A DNA stretch of 64,000 bases, from positions 248,001 to 312,000 of the forward strand of contig NC_018681.1 of NCBI RefSeq assembly GCF_000250675.2, in the 5' to 3' direction. How positions within the stretch are numbered: the stretch's first letter is position 1; each line of letters starts with the position of its first letter. Shown in pieces: positions 50,604 through 59,552 of this stretch. The DNA comes from Nocardia brasiliensis ATCC 700358 (GTDB lineage Bacteria; Actinomycetota; Actinomycetes; Mycobacteriales; Mycobacteriaceae). Below the pieces are notes generated by a model. The model did not search any database and had not been told where the DNA came from. It was given only the letters and a program-made list of their open reading frames with translations. Position numbers and translations under genes: made by a program.

Positions 50604-51053
50604 CTCCCTAACCCATTGTGAGACCACATCGACTCACATCTGAGCCGAACCTACCCCGGCGTTTGCCGACGAGCAATAGTCCGTCTCGGACGGATCGATG
50701 CGGCTTCGCGCCAAATCTCCCTCGACTCCACCCGCGCAGATCCAGCTACTACCAGCCGATATATGGATTGACCTGGCATTACCTGAGACTGCATGCCTCA
50801 TGTACCTCCGTCGCAAAGAGTGCTCGCGCCGTCATGGACACCGACGTGTCCCCGACAGTGGAAAGCCGCGAGATCGCGATTGCTGTACGCCGCGCGGAGG
50901 GGTGCTGAACGGCTCTGGGCAACTGTCGAGAGGAGTCCTCGGGGCGGTTCGGTTAGTGGAATCGAGTGGCGACAGCGACGGTGGGTGGCGCGTAATGTAA
51001 CTCGGGTCACACTTCGACGGCGCATGGCGGTCGTCAAGGGACGGGGGCTCGGT
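50604..51053. other. Divergent intergenic region
   Basis: No supported gene. It separates the lipase (minus) from the beta-propeller gene (plus) and includes AT-rich segments near 50730-50790 that may hold promoters. In-frame codons upstream of 51054 exist but show no signal peptide. Confidence 0.5.
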
Positions 51054-52673
51054 ATGGACTGGAAGATCGTTGCCGACCGCGGGGTCAGGGTTCGGCGGGG
51101 TGCGCGGCTGCGCCTGACGGTCTTGATGAGCGCGGCTGTGCTGTTGCTGATCGGGACGCCGCCCGCCGGCGCCGACAATGCCGACGGTGACTGGCCGATG
51201 TGGCAGTTCGATCTCGCGGGTTCGCGCTACAACCCGCACGAGACGGCGCTGACCCCGGCCACGGTGGGCGCGCTGAAACTGAAGTGGGCCTTCGCATTTC
51301 CCGACACGATCGCCGCGTCCAGTCAGCCTGCCGTAGTGGACGGCACCGTCTATGTCGGCGGTCGCAACGGGACCTTTTACGCGCTGGACGCGAACACCGG
51401 CGCGACGCGGTGGTCGTTCCAAGCCGAGACGCCCCTCGGCGGAAACCTCCCGACCTACGGGTTGCGCAACGGGCCCGCGGTCATGGACGGGATGGTCTTC
51501 TTCGGCGACAACTCGGCCAGGATGTGGGCGCTCGACGCGCAGTCCGGCGCCCTGCGCTGGGTTCGCCAACTGGACGCGCACCGGTTGGCGATCATCACCG
51601 GCTCGCCGCTGGCCTTCGACGGTCACATCTATGTCGGTGTTTCCAGTCAGGAACTCGGCAGTGCCACCCTCGACCACTACCCGTGCTGCACCTTCCGCGG
51701 CAGTGTGGCGGCGCTCGACGCCGCGACCGGCGACATCCGGTGGCAGCACTACACGATTCCGCCGCCGGAGCCGACGCCGAGCGGGTCGCCGCCGTTCGCG
51801 CCCAGCGGTGCGCCGGTGTGGTCGTCGCCCACGATCCATCCGGAATCACGCACGCTGTACTACACCGCGGGCAACCCCTACACCGGCTATCCCGAAGGGG
51901 CGGAAGCGATCGGCGCGCTCGATCTCGACACCGGGACCACCCGGTGGGTGCGCCGGATGACACCGGGGGACGCGCCGTGGAACGGCCGCTGCACGTATCC
52001 GCCGCCGGGCGGCAACTGCCCGGATCCCGGCCACGATTTCGACTTCGGTTCGCAGCCGAACATTTTCGAGATCGGTGACCGGCTGGTCGTCGGCGCCGGG
52101 CAGAAGAGCGGGGTGTTCCACCTGCTCGACGCGGTCACCGGCGAGATCATCTGGCAGACCAGGTTGAATACGCCGGTCCCGGTGCTGCCCATCCCGGGTT
52201 CGGAGTCGCTGCAAGGTATCCAGTGGGGCGCCAGCTACGACGGTCAGCGCCTGTACGTCGCCACGTATCAGGGCACGCCGGGCACGCTTTTCGCATTGCA
52301 CCCGGCGACCGGCGACGTCCTCTGGAGTACGCCGAATCCCGCGCACGGTTGCCTGTTCGACCCGCCGCCGCTGCCGATGCTGCCGCTCTGCCAGCTCGCG
52401 ATGCCGAACGCCGTCTCCACCACCCCGGGCCTGGTCTTCGAGGGCAGCATGGACGGCAAGATGCGCGCCTTCGCCGCCGACACCGGCGCCATCCTCTGGG
52501 AATACAACACCGCCCGCTTGTTCCACACCGTGAACGGCGTCCCCGGCGTCGGCGGCGGCATCAACGGCCACGGCGCAGTGATCGCCAACGGCATGCTGTT
52601 CACCAACTCCGGCTACGGCCGTCAGATCACCACCGGCATGCCCGGCAACGTCCTGCTCGCCTTCGGTCTGTGA
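51054..52673 (+). CDS. Exported PQQ-like beta-propeller protein
   Basis: A 539-residue protein with signal peptide (RLRLTVLMSAAVLLLIGTPP, then AGADN) and multiple propeller blades of the quinoprotein type, each with a VYVGGRNGTFYALDANTGAT-like motif (VGVSSQELG..., LYVATYQGTPGTLFALHPAT, ILWEYNTAR). It resembles PQQ-dependent alcohol or polyvinyl-alcohol dehydrogenase propellers but lacks a C-terminal heme domain; a Cys-Cys pair (HYPCCTFRG) is present, as used for the vicinal disulfide in quinoproteins. ATG 51054 is chosen as it places the signal peptide correctly; an in-frame ATG 51024 is possible. Whether it binds PQQ is unproven. Confidence 0.83.
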   Translation: MDWKIVADRGVRVRRGARLRLTVLMSAAVLLLIGTPPAGADNADGDWPMWQFDLAGSRYNPHETALTPATVGALKLKWAFAFPDTIAASSQPAVVDGTVYVGGRNGTFYALDANTGATRWSFQAETPLGGNLPTYGLRNGPAVMDGMVFFGDNSARMWALDAQSGALRWVRQLDAHRLAIITGSPLAFDGHIYVGVSSQELGSATLDHYPCCTFRGSVAALDAATGDIRWQHYTIPPPEPTPSGSPPFAPSGAPVWSSPTIHPESRTLYYTAGNPYTGYPEGAEAIGALDLDTGTTRWVRRMTPGDAPWNGRCTYPPPGGNCPDPGHDFDFGSQPNIFEIGDRLVVGAGQKSGVFHLLDAVTGEIIWQTRLNTPVPVLPIPGSESLQGIQWGASYDGQRLYVATYQGTPGTLFALHPATGDVLWSTPNPAHGCLFDPPPLPMLPLCQLAMPNAVSTTPGLVFEGSMDGKMRAFAADTGAILWEYNTARLFHTVNGVPGVGGGINGHGAVIANGMLFTNSGYGRQITTGMPGNVLLAFGL

Positions 52674-52698
52674 ACAACCGCCGTGCACGGAGAATGCG

Positions 52699-52732
52699 AA
52701 AGACCCCGCACAGCTGAACCGGCGGGGTCTTT
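52699..52732. terminator. Bidirectional terminator
   Basis: AAAGACCCCGC (52699-52709) and GCGGGGTCTTT (52722-52732) are a perfect 11-bp inverted repeat between the propeller gene and the converging tRNA-Ser, with A/T runs on the outside of both arms. Confidence 0.8.
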
Positions 52733-52734
52733 CG

Positions 52735-52822
52735 TGGCGGAGGATAGGGGATTTGAACCCCTGAGGGCGTTAACCCAACCCGCGTTCCAGGCGAGCGCCA
52801 TAGGCCACTAGGCGAATCCTCC
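52735..52822 (-). tRNA. tRNA-Ser(GGA)
   Basis: Complete class II tRNA on the minus strand: acceptor GGAGGAT pairs with ATCCTCC, discriminator G, encoded CCA (52735-52737). The anticodon loop CTGGAAC gives GGA, reading UCC/UCU serine codons. A long variable arm (GGGTTGGGTTAACGCCC) and T-loop GGTTCAAATCC are present. Confidence 0.96.
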
Positions 52823-52951
52823 GTGGAGCAGCATACCGGTAGGGGGAGGGCGGACGCCAAATGGGGGCGGTGGGAGGGCGGAAGTACCTGTTCGGGCTGT
52901 TTTCGGCGGGTTCGGGGACCCCCGGGGAACCACGCTGGGCGCGGGAGCGGC

Positions 52952-52957
52952 TACACT
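52952..52957 (+). promoter_or_regulatory. -10 element of the SRP RNA promoter
   Basis: TACACT at 52952-52957 ends 7 bases before the SRP RNA 5' end at about 52965. A clear -35 is not seen. Confidence 0.45.
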
Positions 52958-52964
52958 GGCCGAC

Positions 52965-53055
52965 GGATCCCGCGCGGCGCGCATCCTGTGAACTCCCCCA
53001 GGGCCGGAAGGCAGCAAGGGTCAATGGGCTCTGCCGGGTGCGCGGGGTCCCCTTA
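52965..53055 (+). ncRNA. ffs: Small-type SRP (4.5S) RNA
   Basis: About 90 bases containing the universal SRP domain IV core: GGGCCGGAAGGCAGCAAGGG and the opposite GGTCAATGGGCTCTGCCGGG, with the GGAA tetraloop. The ends pair (GGATCCCGCGC with GCGCGGGGTCC) into the long helix typical of actinobacterial 4.5S RNA. It forms the signal recognition particle with Ffh for membrane-protein targeting. The 3' end is approximate. Confidence 0.92.
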
Positions 53056-53236
53056 TATTTTCGGGGCTGCGCACGGACCTCGTCCGGCTGACGGATAACG
53101 CCTCCAATTCCGAGCAACACACGGGTAACGTGAACACGGTTCGTCTGCACATGCGCCAGGCGGATCGAATGCCCGGCCGCCGCACATCGTCCGGCCGACA
53201 CCCCACGTCCCCGCAAGCTTCGAAAGGCTGCCCAGG

Positions 53237-54526
53237 ATGCCCCGGCAAACGCAGATCGGTTTGATGAGCCACGAGGAACTCGTGTCCGAGCACGAGACTC
53301 AGAACGCGAACTACGCGACGCTCAAGACCGAGAAGCTCACGCTGGACCTGACGCGCGGAAAACCTTCTCCGGAACAACTCGACCTGTCCGCCGCCCTGCT
53401 CACCCTGCCCGGCGAGGGTGACTACCGCGACGCCGCGGGCACCGACTGCCGCAATTACGGCGGCCTGCAGGGTCTTCCGGAACTGCGCGCGATCTTCGGC
53501 GAACTGCTCGGCATCCCGGTGGACAACCTGATCGCCGGCAACAACGCCAGCCTCGAGCTGATGCACGACGTGCTGGCCTTCGCGATGCTGCACGGCACCA
53601 ACGACTCCGAGCGCCGCTGGGTTGCGGAGGAGAAGCTGAAGTTTCTGTGCCCGAGCCCCGGCTACGACCGGCATTTCTCGATCACCGAGACGCTCGGCTT
53701 CGAGATGATCCCGCTGCCCCTCGGTCCCGACGGCCCGGACGCGCACGCCGTCGCGGAGCTGGTGGCCAACGATCCGCAGATCAAGGGCATGTGGGTGGTG
53801 CCGAACTACGCCAACCCGAGTGGCGTCAACTACTCCGAAGAGGTTGTCCGGGAACTGGTTTCGATGCCGACCGCGGCACCGGACTTCCGGTTGATCTGGG
53901 ACAACGCCTACGCCGTGCACCCGCTGACCGATACCGCCGCGCCGGTGCTCGACGTGCTCGGTCTCGCCGCCGCGGCCGGAAACCCCAACCGGCCCTTGGT
54001 GTTCGCGTCCACCTCGAAGATCACCTTCGCCGGCGGCGGGGTGAGTTTCCTGGGCGCTTCGACGGCGAACCTGGACTGGTATCTGCAGCACCTGTCGAAG
54101 AAATCGATCGGCCCGGACAAGATCAACCAGCTGCGGCACGTGCGGTTCTTCGGCAACGCCGAGGGCGTGCGCGCGCACATGCAGAAGCATCGCGCCATCC
54201 TGGAGCCGAAATTCGCGGCGGTGCTGCGGATTCTGGAGGACCGGCTGGGCGCGTCGAAGGTGGCGTCCTGGACCGAGCCGAAGGGCGGCTACTTCGTCAG
54301 CCTCGACGTGCTGGAGGGCACCGCGAGCCGGGTGATCGCGCTGGCGAAGGACGCGGGTATCGCGCTCACCGCCGCGGGTTCGGCGTTCCCGCTGCGGAAT
54401 GACCCGGAGGACAAGAACATTCGGATCGCGCCCAGCTTCCCGAAGCTGCCGGAGCTGGAAAAGGCGATGGACGGCCTGGCCACCTGCGTGCTGCTCGCGG
54501 CCACCGAGAAGCTGCTCGGCAAGTAG
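53237..54526 (+). CDS. aspC: Aspartate aminotransferase, Rv3722c-like
   Basis: A 429-residue PLP enzyme of the fold-I aminotransferase group represented by mycobacterial Rv3722c (PF12897), the main aspartate aminotransferase in that genus. PLP-binding Lys261 lies in STSKITFAGGG, with NYANPSG and RLIWDNAYAVH for cofactor contacts and the C-terminal KNIRIAPSFP carboxylate Arg. It transfers amino groups between glutamate and oxaloacetate for nitrogen metabolism. The neighbouring SRP RNA (53055) is also beside Rv3722c in mycobacteria. A hairpin follows. Confidence 0.9.
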   Translation: MPRQTQIGLMSHEELVSEHETQNANYATLKTEKLTLDLTRGKPSPEQLDLSAALLTLPGEGDYRDAAGTDCRNYGGLQGLPELRAIFGELLGIPVDNLIAGNNASLELMHDVLAFAMLHGTNDSERRWVAEEKLKFLCPSPGYDRHFSITETLGFEMIPLPLGPDGPDAHAVAELVANDPQIKGMWVVPNYANPSGVNYSEEVVRELVSMPTAAPDFRLIWDNAYAVHPLTDTAAPVLDVLGLAAAAGNPNRPLVFASTSKITFAGGGVSFLGASTANLDWYLQHLSKKSIGPDKINQLRHVRFFGNAEGVRAHMQKHRAILEPKFAAVLRILEDRLGASKVASWTEPKGGYFVSLDVLEGTASRVIALAKDAGIALTAAGSAFPLRNDPEDKNIRIAPSFPKLPELEKAMDGLATCVLLAATEKLLGK

Positions 54527-54531
54527 CCGGA

Positions 54532-54564
54532 ACAGCGGGGCGCGTTCGGTACGCGCCCCGCTGT
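54532..54564. terminator. Bidirectional terminator
   Basis: ACAGCGGGGCGCGT (54532-54545) and ACGCGCCCCGCTGT (54551-54564) form a perfect 14-bp stem with a TCGGT loop between the converging aminotransferase and methyltransferase genes. Confidence 0.78.
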
Positions 54565-54568
54565 GCGC

Positions 54569-55375
54569 CTATTCGGGCTTGTGCGCGAGCACCGCGAACA
54601 TGGTCACCGAGAGGTGGATGTCGCCGCTGGCCGCGCCCGCCTCGAGATCCTCGAGCAGCCGGTCGCGCTGTTCCCCGGTGATCACGCCGCGGGCCACCGC
54701 CATCGCCGAGATGCGGTTGACCAGCGAGCCCGCGCCCACGGTGCGGTCCTGCACCAGCGCGTGCGAGCCGATCTCGTCGATCACCAGCCCCGCCTTGGTC
54801 AGCTGGCCGGGCAGCCTGCGGCCGGAGAACGGGTTCGTGGTCGCGGAGATCAGCGTGTCGATCACCTCGCGCACCACCGACCGTTCGCCCGGATGCACGA
54901 TCGCCGTGCCCCAGTCGCTGTCCACCACCACGACCCGGCCGCCGGGCCGCAGCACGCGCGCGATCTCGTTGGCGGCGCGGGCGGGCGCGGTCAGATGCTG
55001 GAACACCCGCTCGCACAGCACGGCGTCGAAGCTGTCCGCGCCGAACGGCAGGCCGTAGGCGTCGCCGGAGTGGAACTTGGCGATCGAGCCGGCCTGGGCC
55101 GCGCGGCGTTCGGCGGAGGCGAGCAGGTTCGGGTCGGGCTCGACGCCGACCGCGACACCGTCCGCACCGACGGTGTCCGCGAAGGCCAGCACCTCCGATC
55201 CGGTGCCGGAGCCGATGTCGACCGCGCGTTCGCCGGGACGCAGCGCGAGCGCGTCCTGGGCCCAGGTCCGCAACCTGCGGATTCCGGGCAGTGCGGCTTG
55301 CAGATCGCGTACGTCTACGAGCTGGTCCTGGCCTGCTCGGTCGAACCGATCCGGGCGCAACGTGTAGGTGTCCAT
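54569..55375 (-). CDS. Class I SAM-dependent methyltransferase
   Basis: A 268-residue methyltransferase started at ATG 55375 (MDTYTLRPDRFDRAGQDQL). Motif I is AVDIGSGTGSEVLAFAD, then VAVGVEPDPNLLASAE and FHSGDAYGLPFGADSFDAVL with CERVFQHLTAPARAANEIA. The C-terminal ~110 residues form a helical substrate domain, larger than minimal small-molecule methyltransferases. The target molecule is unknown; the unusual opening (THLRPDRFDRAG-like) hints at a distinct subfamily. Confidence 0.88.
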   Translation of the reverse strand: MDTYTLRPDRFDRAGQDQLVDVRDLQAALPGIRRLRTWAQDALALRPGERAVDIGSGTGSEVLAFADTVGADGVAVGVEPDPNLLASAERRAAQAGSIAKFHSGDAYGLPFGADSFDAVLCERVFQHLTAPARAANEIARVLRPGGRVVVVDSDWGTAIVHPGERSVVREVIDTLISATTNPFSGRRLPGQLTKAGLVIDEIGSHALVQDRTVGAGSLVNRISAMAVARGVITGEQRDRLLEDLEAGAASGDIHLSVTMFAVLAHKPE

Positions 55376-55612
55376 GCTCCCGTTTCCATCTCTGGCGGAC
55401 CCCGTCGTGTGGGGCGCCGATGTAGGTACTGCCGTCGTCTGAGGCATGCGCTGGAGCCTACGCGCGGCGGTATAGCCCCGCACTGCGCCCCTGTGACCTG
55501 ACTCACTGTCCGGCGGGTGAGCGTGCGATGAATAGTGTGCGCCCGGGGCGTCGGCACTAATGAGATGATCGAGCCGTCCGAGCAGTTTCGGTAACGGTGG
55601 GAAGGAACGGCG

Positions 55613-56185
55613 ATGAGTCGCAAGCTTTGCCTGGCACAGGATGTCGAAGCCGACGAGCTATTGACCGAGGACCACTTCGCCACCCTGCTCGGCATGCTGC
55701 TCGATCAGCAATACCCGATGGAACACGCGTTCCGCGGCCCGAAGAAGATCGCCGACCGGATGGGCGGCTTCGACATCCACCGCATCGCCGAGGCCGATCA
55801 GCAGGAGTTCGAAGACCTGTGCGCCACCCCGCCTGCCATCCACCGGTACGGCCGCTCGATGGCGCGCCGCGCCCAGGACCTCGCCCGCTACATCATCGAG
55901 AACTACGACGGCAGGACCGAGAACCTGTGGAAGAAGGACAAGCCGGACGGGAAGGAAGTGCTGCGCCGGTTGAAAGACCTGCCCGGTTTCGGGGAGCAGA
56001 AGGCGAAGATCTTCCTTTCCCTGCTCGGCAAACAGCGCGGCGTGCAGCCGGCGGGTTGGCGCGAAGCCGCGGGCGCCTACGGTGACGAAGGATCACGCCG
56101 TTCGGTCGCCGACGTCACCGACGCCGAAACCCTGGCTCAGGTAAGGGAATTCAAGAAGCAGGCGAAGGCCGCCGCCAAGAAGTAG
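55613..56185 (+). CDS. HhH-GPD family protein (TIGR03252-type)
   Basis: A 190-residue protein of the helix-hairpin-helix base-excision-repair superfamily, but shorter than classical glycosylases. The HhH motif is RLKDLPGFGEQKAKIFLSLL. The opening LTEDHFATLLGMLLDQQYPM matches the N-terminal helices of HhH-GPD proteins. The typical catalytic Asp or iron-sulfur Cys set is not evident, so activity is uncertain. ATG 55613 has GAAGGAACGGCG upstream. Its C-terminus is Lys-rich (FKKQAKAAAKK). Confidence 0.86.
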   Translation: MSRKLCLAQDVEADELLTEDHFATLLGMLLDQQYPMEHAFRGPKKIADRMGGFDIHRIAEADQQEFEDLCATPPAIHRYGRSMARRAQDLARYIIENYDGRTENLWKKDKPDGKEVLRRLKDLPGFGEQKAKIFLSLLGKQRGVQPAGWREAAGAYGDEGSRRSVADVTDAETLAQVREFKKQAKAAAKK

Positions 56186-56285
56186 GGCGGGCCGCTCCGA
56201 GCCAGTGGCGGGGGACTGGCAGCGGACGGGCATTGCCGGGGACCGTGGTCTACCGGGATTGTTCTGGGCGAAAGGAGTGGTTTCG

Positions 56286-56618
56286 ATGAGGCGACGACCG
56301 GCGGCGATCGGATATCTGCGCCGCGATGTATCCGGTGCCCGGCAGCAATGGGACGAGGTTCTGATCCGGAGCCTGGCCCAGCGATTCGGGTACGACCTGG
56401 CGAAGACCGTGGTGTTCGGTGCGGAAACCGACGACGTGCTGCACAGATTGACCACGGTGGCGCAGCGACTGGGGGTGGACGCGGTAATCGTCCCCGCCGC
56501 AGCGCATTTCGAGGGTGGCATTCCCGAACAGCTAGTCCAGCTCTGCGACGTGATCACCGTCGCGCCCGAATACACCTACGCCCGGCCCCTGCAACCGCCG
56601 CTAGCCGACGGCGCGTGA
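56286..56618 (+). CDS. Small resolvase-N-terminal-like protein
   Basis: A 110-residue protein opening with IGYLRRDVSGARQQWDEVLI, which echoes the IGYxRVSxxxQ start of serine recombinases including a Ser in the DVSG position, but without the catalytic Arg cluster or DNA-binding HTH that recombinases need. Similar small proteins without recombinase function occur in Nocardia. It is preceded by a GGAG ribosome-binding site and lies between the HhH-GPD gene and the converging metallopeptidase gene. Likely not a recombinase. Confidence 0.62.
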   Translation: MRRRPAAIGYLRRDVSGARQQWDEVLIRSLAQRFGYDLAKTVVFGAETDDVLHRLTTVAQRLGVDAVIVPAAAHFEGGIPEQLVQLCDVITVAPEYTYARPLQPPLADGA

Positions 56619-56625
56619 GCCTGCG

Positions 56626-57798
56626 CTAGTTGACCGAACTCGCCGGCGCCGTGAACGTATTGCATTGCGCGGCACGGTTCTTGTCCAGTCCGGTCTCGAA
56701 CCACTGGCCACCGTTCTCGGCGGTGCCGTGGTCACGCATGTCGCCCGCCTGGTCGCCGCGTCCATAGGCGTCCTTGCGGGCGACATTCAGTTGCGAGTTG
56801 GTCAGCGAACCACCGCCGGACGAGGACGCGATATACATGCCGTCGAAGCAGTTGGCCTGCAACTCGACTCGGCGCGACAGCTCGAGGCCGCGGGTGCTGC
56901 GCGGGCCCGCGTCGGCGCGCTCGCTATTGGCCTTGCGCAGGATCCCGGACATCGCCTGGATGTGGTGGCCGTACTCGTGCGCGAACACCGACAGGTAGAC
57001 CACCCAGTTGTCCTTGAAGAAATCGGTCTGCAACTGACTGACCGGCATGTAGATGGTCTTGTTGGCCGGGCAGTAGAAGGCAGCGAAATTACTGGTGGTG
57101 CCGGTGCACGGGGTGGTGATGCCGGTGGTGGTGGCGCTCACGTTCAGCGTCGGCGGCTGGAACGGCAGATTCGCCTTCTGCAGCACCGGTTTCCAGGCCG
57201 CCTCCAGGCACGACGCGGCACTCTCGAAGAACTTGCGCGCGGCATCCACCTGGGTACCCCACGGCGAGTACGGGCAGCGGGCCGGGATCAACGTCGCGCT
57301 CGGGTCGGCGAGCAGCGGGTTCGCGCCGGTCTCGGCGGGGCCGGTCGACCCGTCGGGGGAGAAGGTGAGGCTCGGCGTGACCGTCGAGGGGCTGCTGTCG
57401 TTGCGGCCGACCGAGATCGCGTTGCGGACCAAGCCGCCCACCACCAGGAACACCACGACGACCAGCAGCGCGATCCACGCGCCGCCGCCACCGGAACGCC
57501 GGCGCGGCGGGTACGGGGGACGGCCGGGTGGGCCGTACGGCATCGGCGGCGGTGCCGGTGCGCGGTAGCCGGGCGGCGGACCGTAGCCGGGCGGTGCCGA
57601 ATAACCCGGTGGCGGACCGTATCCCGGCTGGGCGTACCCCGGTGGCGGACCGTATCCGGGGGGCGGACCATAGCCCGGCGGCGGGCCGTAGCCGGGCGGC
57701 GGCTGACCCTGCCCCGGGGGCGGACCGTAGCCGGGCGGGGGCGGAACCGGTCGCCCACCAGGCGGAACCGGCCCGTATCCGTACGGTGGTTGTGTCAC
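56626..57798 (-). CDS. Neutral zinc metallopeptidase (PF04228-type)
   Basis: A 390-residue membrane-anchored protein. GTG 57798 starts an ~115-residue repeat-rich cytoplasmic head (many GYGPPPGY units), then one membrane helix (ALLVVVVFLVVGGLV), then the zinc domain: FYCPANKTIYMPVSQLQ, VFAHEYGHHIQAMSGI (HExxH with catalytic Glu) and the third ligand region SRRVELQANCFDGMY (E of ELQAN). The active domain faces outside. Function in the family is poorly known; it may cut membrane or cell-wall proteins. It is divergent from a DUF2207 gene. Confidence 0.9.
   Translation of the reverse strand: MTQPPYGYGPVPPGGRPVPPPPGYGPPPGQGQPPPGYGPPPGYGPPPGYGPPPGYAQPGYGPPPGYSAPPGYGPPPGYRAPAPPPMPYGPPGRPPYPPRRRSGGGGAWIALLVVVVFLVVGGLVRNAISVGRNDSSPSTVTPSLTFSPDGSTGPAETGANPLLADPSATLIPARCPYSPWGTQVDAARKFFESAASCLEAAWKPVLQKANLPFQPPTLNVSATTTGITTPCTGTTSNFAAFYCPANKTIYMPVSQLQTDFFKDNWVVYLSVFAHEYGHHIQAMSGILRKANSERADAGPRSTRGLELSRRVELQANCFDGMYIASSSGGGSLTNSQLNVARKDAYGRGDQAGDMRDHGTAENGGQWFETGLDKNRAAQCNTFTAPASSVN
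57545..57785. repeat. Coding repeats in the metallopeptidase head
   Basis: A 240-base array on the minus-strand gene with near-tandem units encoding GYGPPPGY and GQGQPPP variants, likely slippage-prone. Confidence 0.7.
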
Positions 57799-57874
57799 GC
57801 CCCCGTACCCCCTCGTCTCAGTGATCGCCGACAGCCGATGACGCAGAATAGCAAGCTGTCTAAAGTAGGCTGCC

Positions 57875-59494
57875 ATGCTGACTTTTCGGGGGGCCGCCGT
57901 AGGCGCGCTGCTACTCGCGTCCGCGGCATTGTTCGCGACGGCCCCGGCGGCGCACCCGGAGCCCGCACCGAGCGGTGTGACCATCACCGCCGATCTGAAA
58001 CTGAACCGCGACGGCGTGCTCGAGGTGGTCGAGCAGGTCGAGGTGCCGCCGGACGGCACGTTCCAGATGTCGCTGCCGCTGCGACTGCAGGTGCGCGACG
58101 ATGTCGAGCGCCGCTTCAAGGTCACCGACGTCGACACCAAGGGTGCGGGCACCGCGACGGTCGCCAACGACCAATTCACCATCGAGGCCAAGCCCGGTAC
58201 GTCTACGTTCACCTACTCGGTGCACAACCTGGTCAGCGACGCCCCGGGCAGCCAGGTGTTCAACTGGCTCGGGGTGGTGCGCAGCGATATCGCCGCGATC
58301 AGCGCCACGTTGATCAGTCCCAGCTTCGAAATGGGCATCGTGGACTGCAAACTCGGTCCGCCCGGCAACACCAGGGCCTGCGCCGACGTGAAGACCGAGG
58401 TCGACGGCGTGCTCTACCTGGAGCAGACCGACCTGCACAAGGGCGACGCGATCGACCTCACCCTGCAGTTGCCGCCGAACACCGTGCCGAGCAATGCCGA
58501 CGTGCGTGACGACAGCGCCGCGGGTCCGTTCGCGTTCACCACGCCGGTGCTGGTCGCGTTCGGCGTGCTGGTGCTCGCGCTGATCGGCTTGGCCGTCTTC
58601 GTGTTGCGTGCGCGGCGGCAGAACGCCGCGGCGGGCACGGGCTCGCAGACCCTCGATCCGCTGCTGCGCGAGGGTGAACGGGTCCAGTTCGTCTCGCCCG
58701 ACGGTGTACTGCCCGGCGAGGCCGGGCTGCTGCTGGACGAGCACGTCGACCCGGTCGACATCGCCGCGACGGTGGTCGATCTCGCGGTGCGCCGCTATAT
58801 CCGGGTGCTGCCGCTCAGCGACGCCGACTGGCGGATCACCCGGGTCAATACGCCCGACGATCAGCTGCGCGGGTACGAGAGAGCGGTCTATCTGGCCCTG
58901 CTGCCCGACGGCACGGACGCGGTCACGATGACCGAGCTGCGCGCGCCCGGACGGGTGCAGTCCGGACCGGTGCGCACCGCACTGCTCGACGACGCGGTCG
59001 CCCGTGGCACCTTCACCGACCGGCGGCGGCCCGGGCTGGCCGGCTGGCTCGGCGGCGCGTTGATCGTCGCGGGTATCGCCGCCACGATCGGGCTCGCGCT
59101 CACCGCCGGACACGCGCTGGTCGGCGTGGCGATCGCGCTCGCGGGTATCGCCACGGCGCTGCTGCCGAAGTATCTGCCGGTGCGGACCGCGCACGGTCTC
59201 GCGCTGTCCGGGCAGATCCGCGCGCTGCAGCGCGGGCTGGAAACGACTCGGCGCGAACAGGTTCCGCCGATCGATCAGGAGACGGTGTTCTCCCGTGCGT
59301 TGCCGTTCATGGTGATCGGCAGCCGGGCCGACAACTGGATCCGGGCCTTCCGCGATCTCAACCCGTCCGCCGACGCACAGCCCGGGCTGTACTGGTTCGG
59401 CGGTTTCGAACGCGACCGCAACCTGCAGCGTTTCGCCGGCCACTTCCCGTTCTTCATCACCGCGCTCGAAGGCTTGTTCGCACCGGAGCGCTGA
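57875..59494 (+). CDS. DUF2207-domain membrane protein
   Basis: A 539-residue protein: signal-peptide-like start (MLTFRGAAVGALLLASAALF), an external DUF2207 domain (VTITADLKLNRDGVLEVVEQ, later VFNWLGVVRSDIAAISATLI), a first membrane helix (TTPVLVAFGVLVLALIGLAV) and two more near the centre (LGGALIVAGIAATIGLALTA, GHALVGVAIALAGIATALLP), with a C-terminal cytoplasmic part. Members occur widely in actinobacteria without an assigned function; some lie in cell-envelope loci. It is divergent from the metallopeptidase gene, 76 bases apart. Confidence 0.86.
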   Translation: MLTFRGAAVGALLLASAALFATAPAAHPEPAPSGVTITADLKLNRDGVLEVVEQVEVPPDGTFQMSLPLRLQVRDDVERRFKVTDVDTKGAGTATVANDQFTIEAKPGTSTFTYSVHNLVSDAPGSQVFNWLGVVRSDIAAISATLISPSFEMGIVDCKLGPPGNTRACADVKTEVDGVLYLEQTDLHKGDAIDLTLQLPPNTVPSNADVRDDSAAGPFAFTTPVLVAFGVLVLALIGLAVFVLRARRQNAAAGTGSQTLDPLLREGERVQFVSPDGVLPGEAGLLLDEHVDPVDIAATVVDLAVRRYIRVLPLSDADWRITRVNTPDDQLRGYERAVYLALLPDGTDAVTMTELRAPGRVQSGPVRTALLDDAVARGTFTDRRRPGLAGWLGGALIVAGIAATIGLALTAGHALVGVAIALAGIATALLPKYLPVRTAHGLALSGQIRALQRGLETTRREQVPPIDQETVFSRALPFMVIGSRADNWIRAFRDLNPSADAQPGLYWFGGFERDRNLQRFAGHFPFFITALEGLFAPER

Positions 59495-59502
59495 GCGCAC
59501 AC

Positions 59503-59538
59503 CGTTTCCCGCACACAAGAGATCGTGTGCGGGAAACG
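59503..59538. terminator. Hairpin between DUF2207 and ROK genes
   Basis: CGTTTCCCGCACAC (59503-59516) and GTGTGCGGGAAACG (59525-59538) form a perfect 14-bp stem with an 8-base loop, serving both converging genes. Confidence 0.75.
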
Positions 59539-59552
59539 AACGGCCGGAATAC

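Noticed and set aside
49398..50621. 407-codon plus-strand frame opposite the lipase
   Set aside because: Reverse shadow of the secreted lipase gene.
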